Positions 16,953 through 25,915 of a DNA stretch of 64,000 nt are shown piece after piece. Below the pieces are notes generated by a model. That model was given only the letters and a program-made list of their open reading frames with translations. It made no database searches and had not been told where the DNA came from. The position numbers were made by a program, and so were the translations under genes. This DNA is from Silvimonas soli (GTDB lineage Bacteria; Pseudomonadota; Gammaproteobacteria; Burkholderiales; Chitinibacteraceae), in NCBI RefSeq assembly GCF_030035605.1, contig NZ_CP106736.1:2914001-2978000 (forward strand). The letters are read 5' to 3'. The number at the start of each line of letters is the position of its first letter. Position 1 is the first letter of the stretch.

Positions 16953-17545
16953 GTATCCGGTTCTGGTTTGGGCGCCATAGTAAATGCCGCGCGTCGCCAG
17001 GCCTGACGTCGGTGATGATTGGTGGGCTTCAAATCCGTCTTCAGGTGGCACAAGAAATGGGGCAAGCCGCTTTACCTGATCCGCAGAAAATGGTGACTAA
17101 CTTTTAACGCGTGTCAGCAAAAGCGATACGCCGTGATGTCTGCAGCTTGTTGGTTCGCAGCTGGCTTGCTAGTTTCAATTACTGCAATCAGGACCAGCGG
17201 TAGACGTCGGTAGATGCTTTTTTATCGATTTATTTCATTGGCTTACTTGTTGCTCAATGGGCGGCTGGAAACAATATTTACCGGTGTTCCTTGCTTTATC
17301 AGCGCGCCTGATTACTCTCATAAATACTGCCGTACAAAATTACAAAACCATGATGCGCTGATTGAGTTTTCCTGTTCAGGCTTACGGATGATGTCTGCTG
17401 CAGGAGTCTGGTTGCGCAATCAACCGCGCACTAATTACGGCGTGCCAGCGTGTTCGTGATCGATGTAGATCAGTCACCAGTGTTGCCGCCGCCAAGGCGC
17501 AAATTGGTCCGACGGAGCTGGGTCTGGTGCAGAAAGGGGGGCAAG
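16953..17545. other. 593-bp divergent intergenic region upstream of the che operon
   Basis: It should hold promoters for the CAP-domain gene (minus) and the che operon (plus). Its middle (17180-17400) is visibly AT-richer than its surroundings. An 81-codon frame at 17214-17459 lacks a good ribosome-binding site and any recognisable domain. I found no convincing sigma-28 promoter or terminator here. Confidence 0.5.
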
Positions 17546-18667
17546 GTGAAACAACAGCACATCGCATTATTGGCGCTCGGTCTGATCAATCTGGCCGTGA
17601 GCTGTTTGATCGCCAGTATCTGGTGGTACGGCTTGATACTCGGGCTAGTGGTTGGCGCACTAGCCTGGCTGCTGGTCAGCCAGCTATCCAGCCTGGCCGC
17701 GCGTGAGGTTCGCAGCCTGGAACCCATTGTCCAGGTTGATTCCGAACTCACCCGTTATGCCCAATTGCCTGATCTGGTCACCGGTGTGGTGCCGTTGTGG
17801 TGCCGCAATATCGAGCTGGCGCGGGGCCAAACCCGCGAGGCCGTAGATAACCTGGTGGTGCGCTTTGCCGGAATCAACCAACGTCTCGGCGGTACGGTTG
17901 AGCTGGCATCGGCCAGTGGCGGCGGCGCCATGGTGCGCATGATCGATGAATCCCGCACCCAACTGGATGGCATTGTGCGTGCGCTGGAACAAGTGCTGCA
18001 CGCGCGTGAATTGCTGCTGCATGAAATAGAAGGTCTGGGCGAATTCAACGCCGAACTCCAGAAAATGGCCGCTGACGTGGCGCAAATTGCCGGGCAAACC
18101 AATCTGCTGGCACTGAATGCTGCCATTGAAGCCGCGCGTGCCGGTGAGGCTGGGCGCGGATTTGCGGTGGTGGCCGATGAAGTACGCAAGCTGTCCAATA
18201 TGTCGGGCGACACCGGCAAGCGCATTGCCACCAAGATTGAATCCATCAATCACACCATCGAAGCCGCGCTGCACTCCGCCAGCGAAATCTCCAAAGAAGA
18301 AGCCGTGATGATTGCCAACTCGCAGCATGTCATTACCGGCGTGGTGGAGAACTTCCAGCAAGCCGCCGAGCAACTGGCGGGTACGGTGGGGCAACTGGAG
18401 GCCGAAAGCCGCTCGGTGGAACAAGAAGTGCAGGAAGTGCTGGTTAATTTGCAGTTTCAGGATCGCATCAGCCAGATTCTGGAACACGTCACGCTGGATA
18501 TGCAAAAGCTCGCCAGCCTGTTGCAAGGCCAGCAATTGCTGCCAGAACAGCGCGCATGGCTGGCCGAACTGGAGCGCTCTTACACCACGCTGGAACAGCG
18601 CTCTGTGCATCACGGGCAGCAAGCGAATGCGGCGGCGGCCTCGTCATCGTCCATTGAGTTCTTTTAG
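17546..18667 (+). CDS. Methyl-accepting chemotaxis protein without periplasmic domain
   Basis: 373 residues from the GTG at 17546, which has a GGGGGGCAAG purine tract in front. Two adjacent membrane helices (about 5-50) are separated by only a few residues, so there is no periplasmic sensor. A cytoplasmic helical region follows, then the hairpin tip GQTNLLALNAAIEAARAGEA, and a tail carrying VNLQFQDRISQILEHV, seen in receptors encoded inside alternative che operons. It is the first gene of the operon and probably senses an internal or membrane cue. Confidence 0.9.
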   Translation: MKQQHIALLALGLINLAVSCLIASIWWYGLILGLVVGALAWLLVSQLSSLAAREVRSLEPIVQVDSELTRYAQLPDLVTGVVPLWCRNIELARGQTREAVDNLVVRFAGINQRLGGTVELASASGGGAMVRMIDESRTQLDGIVRALEQVLHARELLLHEIEGLGEFNAELQKMAADVAQIAGQTNLLALNAAIEAARAGEAGRGFAVVADEVRKLSNMSGDTGKRIATKIESINHTIEAALHSASEISKEEAVMIANSQHVITGVVENFQQAAEQLAGTVGQLEAESRSVEQEVQEVLVNLQFQDRISQILEHVTLDMQKLASLLQGQQLLPEQRAWLAELERSYTTLEQRSVHHGQQANAAAASSSSIEFF

Positions 18668-18736
18668 CCTGGCCCGGTTAATCCGGCCACTGAACCCCCT
18701 GATTACATTGACTGACCTTCTCCCAAGGACCTCTTC

Positions 18737-19105
18737 ATGGCCAAGACCATCCTCATCGTCGATGACTCTTTCAGCTTGCGCCAGACATTGGGTATCGCCC
18801 TGAAAAGTGCTGGCTACGACGTGGTGGAAGCGGTCGATGGTAAAGACGCGCTGACCAAACTCGATGGCCGTAAATTCAATCTGATCATCTCTGACGTGAA
18901 CATGCCCAACATGGATGGCATCAGCTTTGTCAAAGCGGCCAAGTTGCTGCCCAACTACAAGTTCACGCCGATCATCATGCTCACCACCGAAGGCGACGAA
19001 ACCAAGAAGGCCGAAGGTCGGGCGGCGGGAGTAAGGGCGTGGGTGATCAAGCCGTTTCAGCCGCCGGTGCTGCTCGATGCCGTCTCCAAACTGATCATGG
19101 CTTAA
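18737..19105 (+). CDS. cheY: CheY response regulator
   Basis: 122-residue receiver domain: ILIVDDSF acidic pair, phospho-Asp53 in ISDVNMPNMDG, Thr in MLTTEGDET, Lys in VIKPFQPP. It stands between an mcp and a STAS gene in the che operon and is the natural target of the CheA at 19441. No CheZ is in the operon; an EAL-linked receiver at 27093 could compete for phosphate. Confidence 0.93.
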   Translation: MAKTILIVDDSFSLRQTLGIALKSAGYDVVEAVDGKDALTKLDGRKFNLIISDVNMPNMDGISFVKAAKLLPNYKFTPIIMLTTEGDETKKAEGRAAGVRAWVIKPFQPPVLLDAVSKLIMA

Positions 19106-19114
19106 GAGCCAGCG

Positions 19115-19438
19115 ATGACGCCAGTGGACTCCGCCGGGCCAGTTGCCACCTGCAAATTTGAAGGTGAGATCACCATTTTCCGGGCGGCTGAACTCAAAGA
19201 TACCTTGCTGCAGGCGCTGGCGCTGCCCGAACCGGCACTGGAAATCGATCTATCCAGCGTTGAGGAAATCGATAGCACCGGCATTCAGTTGTTATTGGCC
19301 TTGCAGCAAGAAGCCCGCCGCCAGGACAAAACGGTGATCTGCACACAGCCCAGTCCGCAATTCATGGCGGTGGCGCAATTGCTGAATGTGGCCGACCGCC
19401 TGCTGGCCGGGCCGACTGTGCTGGTTGAGGAGGGCTGA
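19115..19438 (+). CDS. STAS-domain protein (anti-sigma-antagonist type)
   Basis: 107 residues forming one STAS domain. The conserved serine is in VEEIDSTGIQLLLALQQEA, followed by helix alpha-2. In anti-sigma antagonists that serine is the phosphorylation site. The start lies 10 bp after the cheY stop, and the stop 2 bp before the cheA start, so it is tightly embedded. STAS proteins occur in some chemosensory operons with gene-expression or biofilm outputs; its partner is unknown. Confidence 0.9.
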   Translation: MTPVDSAGPVATCKFEGEITIFRAAELKDTLLQALALPEPALEIDLSSVEEIDSTGIQLLLALQQEARRQDKTVICTQPSPQFMAVAQLLNVADRLLAGPTVLVEEG

Positions 19439-19440
19439 GC

Positions 19441-21618
19441 ATGGATATGGATATGGCCCGTGACGCGCTGGTGCAAGAAGCGCGCGAATTACTCAGCGCA
19501 ATGGAAAGTGCGCTGCTGCAAATTGAAACCAGCGGTGCCGACAGCGAGGCCATCAACGCCATTTTTCGCGCCGCGCACACCATCAAGGGCTCCGCCGGGC
19601 TGTTCGCATTCAATCGCATCGTCAGCTTTACCCATGTCGTGGAAAGCGTGCTCGACCGCGTGCGCAACGGCAAATTGCCAATTGATGGTCCAATGTTGTC
19701 GCTGCTGCTCAATTGCGGCGATTACATCGCGCAATTGGTCGATGCCATTGCTGATCGCACTGAAGAAATTGAACCCGATGAAACACGCCGCGCCGGGCTG
19801 GAACAACAGCTGAATGGTTTGCTGGGAGAGATTCCTTCGGTAGCCGCGGCGGCTGAAACCGCTCCGGTAGAGGCCGTCGACGATGTATTGCCAGAGGTGG
19901 TGGCTGTTGATGGCGTGGCCAACGACAACTGGCATTTGTCGCTGCGCTTTTCGCCCGACGTGCTGCGCATGGGTCTGGACCCTCTGTCTTTCCTGCAATA
20001 CCTGGGCAACGTCGGCACCATCGTTAATCTGCATACCTTGACCGAGGGTGTGCCCGCGCTGGCTGAACTGGACCCGGAACAACATTATCTGGGGTACGAG
20101 CTTGATCTGGTTTCCACTGCCGATCGTGCCAGCATCGACTCGGTGTTCGATTTTATCCGCGATGACGCAACCATCCATCTATTGCCCCCGCATGCGCCAA
20201 TTGCCGAATATCGTGCGTTGCTGGCCGAGGTTGTCGAGCCGGAACGGGTGGCAGAGCTATTGGCGCAAGGCAGTCTGACCGCCGACGAACTGGCACAGGC
20301 GCTGGCGCCTGAGGCCGGGGTGGAGATCGTCACTGCCACGCAAGTGCTGGCGGTGGATTCGCTCCTCAAGGCCGCTGTGCCGACCAATCGTCCCGGCGAA
20401 GAAAAGCGGGGCTATGAACAGAAGTTCATCAAGGTTGAGGTCTCCAAGCTGGATCAACTGATTGATCTGGTCGGAGAGTTGGTGATTGCCGGGGCCGGGG
20501 CTTCGCTGATTGCCAGCAAGCGCAAGGATTCGCAGTTTGAAGAGGCCGTGCAATCGATCTCCGAACTGGTCGAGCACATCCGTGACGCCGCGCTCAACTT
20601 GCGCATGGTGCCCATCGGCGAAGTGTTCCAGCGCTTTCCGCGCGTGGTGCGGGATATCTCGCTGGAACTGGGAAAAGAGATTGAACTGGTGGTAACCGGG
20701 GCGGATACGGAACTCGATAAAAGCATGGTGGAACGACTGGCCGATCCGCTCATGCATATTGTGCGCAATGCCATGGACCACGGCATTGAAGCCACCGAAG
20801 CGCGTATTCAAGCAGGCAAAGCGGCCGCGGGCACGCTGCGGCTGAACGCCTATCACGAGTCCGGCAGCATTGTGATCGAAGTCTCGGACGATGGTCGCGG
20901 CCTGAACACCGCGCGCATTCTGGCCAAGGCGGTGGAGCGCGGGCTGGTCGCGCCGGAGCAGATTCTGGCCGAACACGAGATTTTCCGGCTGATCTTTGAA
21001 CCGGGTTTTTCCACTGCCGAGCAAATTACCAACTTGTCTGGCCGCGGCGTGGGCATGGACGTGGTGCGCAAGAACATCGAGTCGCTGCGTGGCGAAGTGG
21101 AGATTCTCAGCACCGAAGGCGTCGGCACCACCGTACGCATTCGCCTGCCGTTGACGCTGGCCATTATCGATGGCTTCCAGGTCATGGTGCATGACGCGGT
21201 GTTTGTGATTCCGCTGGATCTGGTCATCGAGTGCATCGATCTGGCAGGCCAGGACGGACATCACGATATCGTCAAACTCAGAGGTGAGCCGCTGCCGTAC
21301 TTGCGCTTGCGCGATCTGTTTGAAATGCCCCGGCTGGAACAGGGCCGGGAAAGCCTGGTGGTGGTGCAGTTTGGCCAGCAACGCGCCGGGCTGGTGGTTG
21401 ATCGCCTGCTGGGCGAATTCCAGGCGGTGATCAAACCTTTGGGCGAATTGTTCAGCAGGATAAAAAGCATCAGCGGTTCCACCATCCTGGGCGATGGCAA
21501 GGTGGCGCTGATTCTGGATGTACCGAATCTGGTGCATCAAGCCATGGTGCAACAAGCTGTACCGCACCCCGGCAAGGCCGCCAATGGCTTTGCTTCCCCC
21601 CAGAAAAGCAACGGATGA
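19441..21618 (+). CDS. cheA: Chemotaxis histidine kinase CheA
   Basis: 725 residues. The Hpt (P1) domain carries phospho-His46 in FRAAHTIKGSAGLF. A central domain (about 155-265, NDNWHLSLRFSPDVLRMG) replaces the E. coli-type P2. Dimerisation and the ATPase follow, with MRNAMDHGIE (N box), DDGRGLNT (G1) and LSGRGVGMDVV (G2). The CheW-like regulatory domain is C-terminal (about 585-700). It is a complete class kinase that should phosphorylate CheY, CheB and possibly the REC-EAL protein at 27093. Confidence 0.95.
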   Translation: MDMDMARDALVQEARELLSAMESALLQIETSGADSEAINAIFRAAHTIKGSAGLFAFNRIVSFTHVVESVLDRVRNGKLPIDGPMLSLLLNCGDYIAQLVDAIADRTEEIEPDETRRAGLEQQLNGLLGEIPSVAAAAETAPVEAVDDVLPEVVAVDGVANDNWHLSLRFSPDVLRMGLDPLSFLQYLGNVGTIVNLHTLTEGVPALAELDPEQHYLGYELDLVSTADRASIDSVFDFIRDDATIHLLPPHAPIAEYRALLAEVVEPERVAELLAQGSLTADELAQALAPEAGVEIVTATQVLAVDSLLKAAVPTNRPGEEKRGYEQKFIKVEVSKLDQLIDLVGELVIAGAGASLIASKRKDSQFEEAVQSISELVEHIRDAALNLRMVPIGEVFQRFPRVVRDISLELGKEIELVVTGADTELDKSMVERLADPLMHIVRNAMDHGIEATEARIQAGKAAAGTLRLNAYHESGSIVIEVSDDGRGLNTARILAKAVERGLVAPEQILAEHEIFRLIFEPGFSTAEQITNLSGRGVGMDVVRKNIESLRGEVEILSTEGVGTTVRIRLPLTLAIIDGFQVMVHDAVFVIPLDLVIECIDLAGQDGHHDIVKLRGEPLPYLRLRDLFEMPRLEQGRESLVVVQFGQQRAGLVVDRLLGEFQAVIKPLGELFSRIKSISGSTILGDGKVALILDVPNLVHQAMVQQAVPHPGKAANGFASPQKSNG

Positions 21619-21631
21619 TCAGGGAGTTCTC

Positions 21632-23269
21632 ATGAATGCCATCAATCAAATGCGGCTGGGCAGCAAGCTGCTGATCGGCTTTTGTATTGCGTCTTTATTG
21701 ACGCTATTGATTGGGGTCTTTGCCCTGATCAACATCACTCGCGTGGGGGCCGGTGGCAGCGCCATCTATACCGAAAACCTGCTGGCCATCAGCAACCTGG
21801 GGCGGGCCAATACCGCGCTGAGCGCACACGCCCGTACCGTGGTGCGGATGATGACGCAACCCGACCAGACCGAGGAACTGCGCAACGCTGCGGTGCGTTA
21901 TCAACAGTATGCGGACACGTTCAATAAATATTGGCCGCTCTACCTGCAAACAGCGTCATCAGAAAATGAAGGACACCTGCGCGAAACGCTCAAACCCATG
22001 CTGCAGGACTATTTTGCGGCCTCGGATAAAGCACTCAAGCTGATCCTGGATGGCCATGCCGAAGAGGCGAAGCCGTTGGTCAACAATGATCTGCGCAAGA
22101 TGATCAGCAAGATGGACGGCGTTCTTAGCGATATCGCCACCGATAACGAGAAACAAGCGCACGACGCCAACGAGAACAACCAGCAAACCATCACCAATGT
22201 GCGCAACATGACCATCGCCATTGTGATTGTGGCGTTCGTGATCTCGATTGCCATGGGCATTTTGCTGGCACGTATGGTCACCCGCCAGGTCGGCGGCGAG
22301 CCCACTGAAGCGGTGCGCATTTTGCAGCAAGTGGCAGACGGCGACCTGACCGTGCGCGTAGATGTACGGCCCGGCGATACCACATCGATGCTCTACAGTA
22401 TTCAACTCATGATTGAGAAACTCACTGGCGTGATGAGTGATGTCTCGACCTCGGCCAGTGCGCTGGCGTCGGCTTCAGAAGAAATCTCCGCCTCTGCCCA
22501 GGCGCTGAGCCAGAACGCCTCCGAGCAAGCGGCCAATGTGGAAGAAACCAGCGCGGCGGTGGAAGAAATCACCTCCACCGTTTCGCAGAATTCCGAGAAC
22601 GCACGCGTTACCGACGGCATGGCGACCAAGTCTTCCAGCGATGCGGGCGAGGGCGGTGATGCGGTGAAACAGACGGTGCAGGCCATGCAGCAAATTGCCG
22701 GCAAGATCGGCATCATCGATGACATTGCCTACCAGACCAATTTGCTGGCGCTGAATGCCGCCATTGAAGCGGCGCGCGCGGGCGAGCACGGCAAAGGCTT
22801 TGCCGTGGTGGCCGCTGAAGTGCGCAAGCTGGCAGAGCGTTCGCAAGTGGCCGCGCAAGAGATCAGTTCGGTGGCGGCCAATAGCGTGATGATGGCGGAA
22901 CGCGCCGGTAGCTTGCTGGATCAGATGGTCCCGGCGATCCGCAAAACGGCTGATCTGGTGCAGGAAATCTCGGCGGCATCGCGCGAGCAGGCCAGCGGGC
23001 TGGACCAGATCAACACGGCGGTATCGCAACTGGCTCAAACCACGCAAATGAACGCCTCGGCCTCTGAACAATTGTCGTCTACATCCGAGGAAATGAGCGC
23101 GCAGGCTATCCAGTTGCAAGAGTTGATCCGCTTCTTTCGCGTGGCCGACGGTGGCAGCAGTGCCAGTCATCGTCAGCCAGCGCGCCGGGCTGCAGCAGCA
23201 GTTCCGCGGGGCGGTTATGGCGGGCGTGGCAACGAAGCGGTCGATGAATCCGCCTTTACCCGCTTTTAG
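21632..23269 (+). CDS. Methyl-accepting chemotaxis protein (Tar-like layout)
   Basis: 545 residues from the ATG at 21632, preceded by GGGAG; the frame itself is open into cheA at 21518. TM1 is about 12-32, then a roughly 160-residue helical periplasmic domain, TM2 (about 190-214) and HAMP with the VGGEP turn and VADGDLTVRV. The signalling hairpin tip is YQTNLLALNAAIEAARAGEH. The C-terminal tail is Arg/Ala/Gly rich (RRAAAAVPRGGYGGRGNEA) and ends DESAFTRF, which does not match NWETF closely. It is the second receptor of the operon. Confidence 0.94.
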   Translation: MNAINQMRLGSKLLIGFCIASLLTLLIGVFALINITRVGAGGSAIYTENLLAISNLGRANTALSAHARTVVRMMTQPDQTEELRNAAVRYQQYADTFNKYWPLYLQTASSENEGHLRETLKPMLQDYFAASDKALKLILDGHAEEAKPLVNNDLRKMISKMDGVLSDIATDNEKQAHDANENNQQTITNVRNMTIAIVIVAFVISIAMGILLARMVTRQVGGEPTEAVRILQQVADGDLTVRVDVRPGDTTSMLYSIQLMIEKLTGVMSDVSTSASALASASEEISASAQALSQNASEQAANVEETSAAVEEITSTVSQNSENARVTDGMATKSSSDAGEGGDAVKQTVQAMQQIAGKIGIIDDIAYQTNLLALNAAIEAARAGEHGKGFAVVAAEVRKLAERSQVAAQEISSVAANSVMMAERAGSLLDQMVPAIRKTADLVQEISAASREQASGLDQINTAVSQLAQTTQMNASASEQLSSTSEEMSAQAIQLQELIRFFRVADGGSSASHRQPARRAAAAVPRGGYGGRGNEAVDESAFTRF

Positions 23270-23280
23270 GGAGCGCCACC

Positions 23281-23817
23281 ATGCTCAGTCCGGCAGCGGT
23301 GACCGCCGCCAGCGGCCCTCCGGCATTGTTGGCAGCAGAGAATCTGCAGTTTCTGACTTTCTCGCTGGAAGGCGAGCTGTTTGCGGTCGCCATTGAACAT
23401 ATCCGCGAAATCATCGAGTTCAATGGCTTGACGGCGATTCCGCTGATGCCCGCCTTTTTGCGCGGCGTGATCAACCTGCGCGGCGCGGTGGTGCCGGTGA
23501 TTGATCTGGCCGCGCGCTTTGGGCGGGAAGGCACCACGATTGGTCGTCGCACTTGCGTGGTGATTCTGGAAGTGGAACTGGCGCAGCGCATGCTGCCGAT
23601 AGGCGTGCTGGTCGATACCGTGAACGAGGTGCTGACCGCCGAGCGCCAGCAAATTGAGCCACGTCCGCAGTTTGGTGCACGGCTGCGGGCGGAATTTATC
23701 GTCGGCATGCTCAATCAGGATGAGCGTTTTGTGATCGTGCTGGATATCCAGCAAGTGCTGTCGGTGCAGGAGATGTCTGATTTGATCGGCCTGAGCGTGG
23801 ACGCGCATACCGGCTAG
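23281..23817 (+). CDS. cheW: CheW coupling protein, copy 1
   Basis: 178 residues with the full CheW fold: FLTFSLEGELFAVAIEHIRE, FLRGVINLRGAVVPVIDLA and FVIVLDIQQVLS. It joins receptors to CheA. It starts 11 bp after the mcp stop. It is strikingly similar to the next CheW gene, most of the core being identical (for example IREIIEFNGLT and GVINLRGAVVPVIDLAARFG). Confidence 0.94.
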   Translation: MLSPAAVTAASGPPALLAAENLQFLTFSLEGELFAVAIEHIREIIEFNGLTAIPLMPAFLRGVINLRGAVVPVIDLAARFGREGTTIGRRTCVVILEVELAQRMLPIGVLVDTVNEVLTAERQQIEPRPQFGARLRAEFIVGMLNQDERFVIVLDIQQVLSVQEMSDLIGLSVDAHTG

Positions 23818-23942
23818 CGTGGTGCGGCTGGTTTTCAGATGCGCGTAGCTATGATGGATTGATGGCGGTTTTGCCCCGCCAATACGTGAGCTGCGGCGGT
23901 ACTGGCGGTGATATCGCTCCCGGTGCAGTTCAGGAGAAAAAC

Positions 23943-24515
23943 ATGGTCAGTAGCATTGCGCCGGTTGCCAGGACCAGCCAGCCGGCGGCCAGCGAAGTCA
24001 GCCAGCAGTTTCTAACGTTCTCGCTGGCCGGGGAGTTGTTTGCCATCCCCATTGAACATATCCGCGAAATTATTGAATTCAACGGCCTGACCGAGATTCC
24101 GTTGATGCCGTCGTTTTTGCGCGGGGTGATTAATCTGCGCGGGGCCGTGGTGCCGGTGATCGATCTGGCCGCCCGTTTTGGTCGAACTGCGACCATCATG
24201 ACGCGGCGTACCTGTAACGTGATTCTGGAAGTCGAACAGGCCGGGCGCATGCTGCCGCTGGGCATTATTGTTGACGCGGTCAATGAGGTGCTGACGGTAG
24301 AAGACCAGCAAATTGAATCGTGTCCGGATTTCGGTGCGCGCATCCGGGCCGAGTTCATTCTGGGCATGCTGCGACTGGGCGAACGCTTTGTGATCGCGCT
24401 GGATATCCAGCAGGTGTTGTCGGTAGAAGAAATCGTGCAACTGGTAGTGGATGACGCCCAGGCTGTGGCCGAGGCCGAACCCGCTGCCCTCGTCATCACC
24501 GATGAAGGGTTCTGA
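23943..24515 (+). CDS. cheW: CheW coupling protein, copy 2
   Basis: 190 residues from the ATG at 23943, chosen for the CAGGAGAAAAAC ribosome-binding site; the frame opens at 23859. Core motifs are FLTFSLAGELFAIPIEHIRE and GVINLRGAVVPVIDLAARFG. It differs from copy 1 mainly in the N-terminus, around residues 80-95 and in the Asp/Glu/Ala-rich C-terminus. It is a tandem duplicate; the two may load different receptors onto CheA. Confidence 0.94.
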   Translation: MVSSIAPVARTSQPAASEVSQQFLTFSLAGELFAIPIEHIREIIEFNGLTEIPLMPSFLRGVINLRGAVVPVIDLAARFGRTATIMTRRTCNVILEVEQAGRMLPLGIIVDAVNEVLTVEDQQIESCPDFGARIRAEFILGMLRLGERFVIALDIQQVLSVEEIVQLVVDDAQAVAEAEPAALVITDEGF

Positions 24516-24571
24516 CCCGCTTTGATACGCAGCCTTGGCCTGTTGGCAAAATCGACAACTCAGGAAGTGCA

Positions 24572-25396
24572 ATGGCTGAACCCGTGACTTTGCCGCCGCC
24601 CGTGAGCGACGAAGAAATGCGCTTGTTCCGGGACTTGTTCATGCAGCAGATTGGCATGCATCTCCCCGAATCCAAACGGGCGCTGTTATCCAGCCGTCTT
24701 TCCCGACGGCTGCACGCGCTCGGGTTGCCCAGTTTCAAGGCATATCACACTTTGATTGCCGCGCCGGGCGAAGCGCAAGAACGGCAACGGGCAATCGATC
24801 TGATTACCACCAACGAAACGTTCTTCTTTCGCGAGCCCGCCCATTTCAAGTTCTTGAGCGAAGTCGTTTTGCCGCAAACGCCAGCGCGGGAAACCTTGCG
24901 CATCTGGAGTGCCGCCAGCTCCACTGGCGAAGAAGCGTATTCGATAGCCATGCTGCTGGATAACGAACGCCATGACGCGCCGTGGGACATCCTGGGTTCG
25001 GACATCAGCCAGCGCGTGCTGGATTCGGCGCGGCGCGGTGTATACCCGATGGTGCGCGGTGAAAACATCCCGCTGGCCGATCTCAAACGCCATTGCTTGC
25101 GTGGCACCGGCGAGTACGACGGCTACTTTCTGGTCGGCCGTCATTTGCGTGATCGCGTGCAATTTACCCAACTGAATCTGATGGCTTTACCGGCCAGGCT
25201 GGTGCCGTTTGATGTGATCTTTCTGCGCAATGTGATCATCTATTTTGATGCGCCCACCAAGGCCAAAGTGCTGGCTTCAGTGGTGCATTTTCTGCGTCCG
25301 GGCGGCTGGTTGCTGGTCGGGCATTCCGAATCACTGCATGGCATCCAGTTGCCGTTGCAAATGGTTTCACCGTCTGTGTATCGCAAGCTGCCATGA
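24572..25396 (+). CDS. cheR: CheR chemoreceptor methyltransferase
   Basis: 274 residues. An N-terminal helical domain includes LFRDLFMQQIGMHLPESK. A SAM-dependent domain follows with TTNETFFFREPAHFKFL, IWSAASSTGEEAYSIAMLL, SDISQRVLDSARRGVYP and DVIFLRNVIIYFD. It methylates receptor glutamates. Its stop overlaps cheD by 4 bp (ATGA), so the two are translationally coupled. Confidence 0.95.
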   Translation: MAEPVTLPPPVSDEEMRLFRDLFMQQIGMHLPESKRALLSSRLSRRLHALGLPSFKAYHTLIAAPGEAQERQRAIDLITTNETFFFREPAHFKFLSEVVLPQTPARETLRIWSAASSTGEEAYSIAMLLDNERHDAPWDILGSDISQRVLDSARRGVYPMVRGENIPLADLKRHCLRGTGEYDGYFLVGRHLRDRVQFTQLNLMALPARLVPFDVIFLRNVIIYFDAPTKAKVLASVVHFLRPGGWLLVGHSESLHGIQLPLQMVSPSVYRKLP

Positions 25397-25914
25397 GTAC
25401 GCCGCGCACTTTCGTCAATCCCGGCGATATCTATTTTGGCCGTGGTGATCAACGCATCGAAACCTTGCTCGGGTCATGCGTGGCCGTCACGTTTTGGCAC
25501 CCGGCGCTGCATCTGGGCGGTATGTGCCACTTTTTGCTGCCGGGCCGCATCCACGAAAAAGCGCCGGTGATGGCCGGAGATGGCCGTTACGGTGATGAGG
25601 CCTTGCAGTACCTGGTCGAGGAAATCGCCTTGCACCACACACAGCTGCGGGATTATCAGGTCAAGGTATTTGGCGGCGGCCGGATTTTTGCCACCGAGTT
25701 GCCCGGCGCCAGCATTGGCGAGGCCAACGTGCGCTTTGCACTGGATGCCTTGCGCAAGTTCAATCTGCCGGTGGCGGGGCAGGATGTGGCCGGGTTTGGC
25801 TACCGCTATCTGCGGTTTGAACTGGGTAACGGCGATGTCTGGGTACGGCGCGGGCGCGGCCTGCCTGCGAGCGCAGAAGGTACTGGCGTAGTGAAACCGG
25901 TCAGGAGCATGTGA
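25393..25914 (+). CDS. cheD: CheD receptor glutamine deamidase
   Basis: 173 residues. The catalytic Cys is in LLGSCVAVTFW and the His in GGMCHFLLPGR, followed by the FGGGRIF segment, the CheD signature. It converts receptor Gln to Glu and in some bacteria stimulates CheC-type phosphatases. It starts inside the end of cheR and its stop is 1 bp before cheB. Confidence 0.95.
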   Translation: MSTPRTFVNPGDIYFGRGDQRIETLLGSCVAVTFWHPALHLGGMCHFLLPGRIHEKAPVMAGDGRYGDEALQYLVEEIALHHTQLRDYQVKVFGGGRIFATELPGASIGEANVRFALDALRKFNLPVAGQDVAGFGYRYLRFELGNGDVWVRRGRGLPASAEGTGVVKPVRSM

Positions 25915-25915
25915 T

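Noticed and set aside
17214..17459. An 81-codon frame upstream of the che operon
   Set aside because: No ribosome-binding site at useful distance, no recognisable domain and an odd composition. It stays a spacer call.
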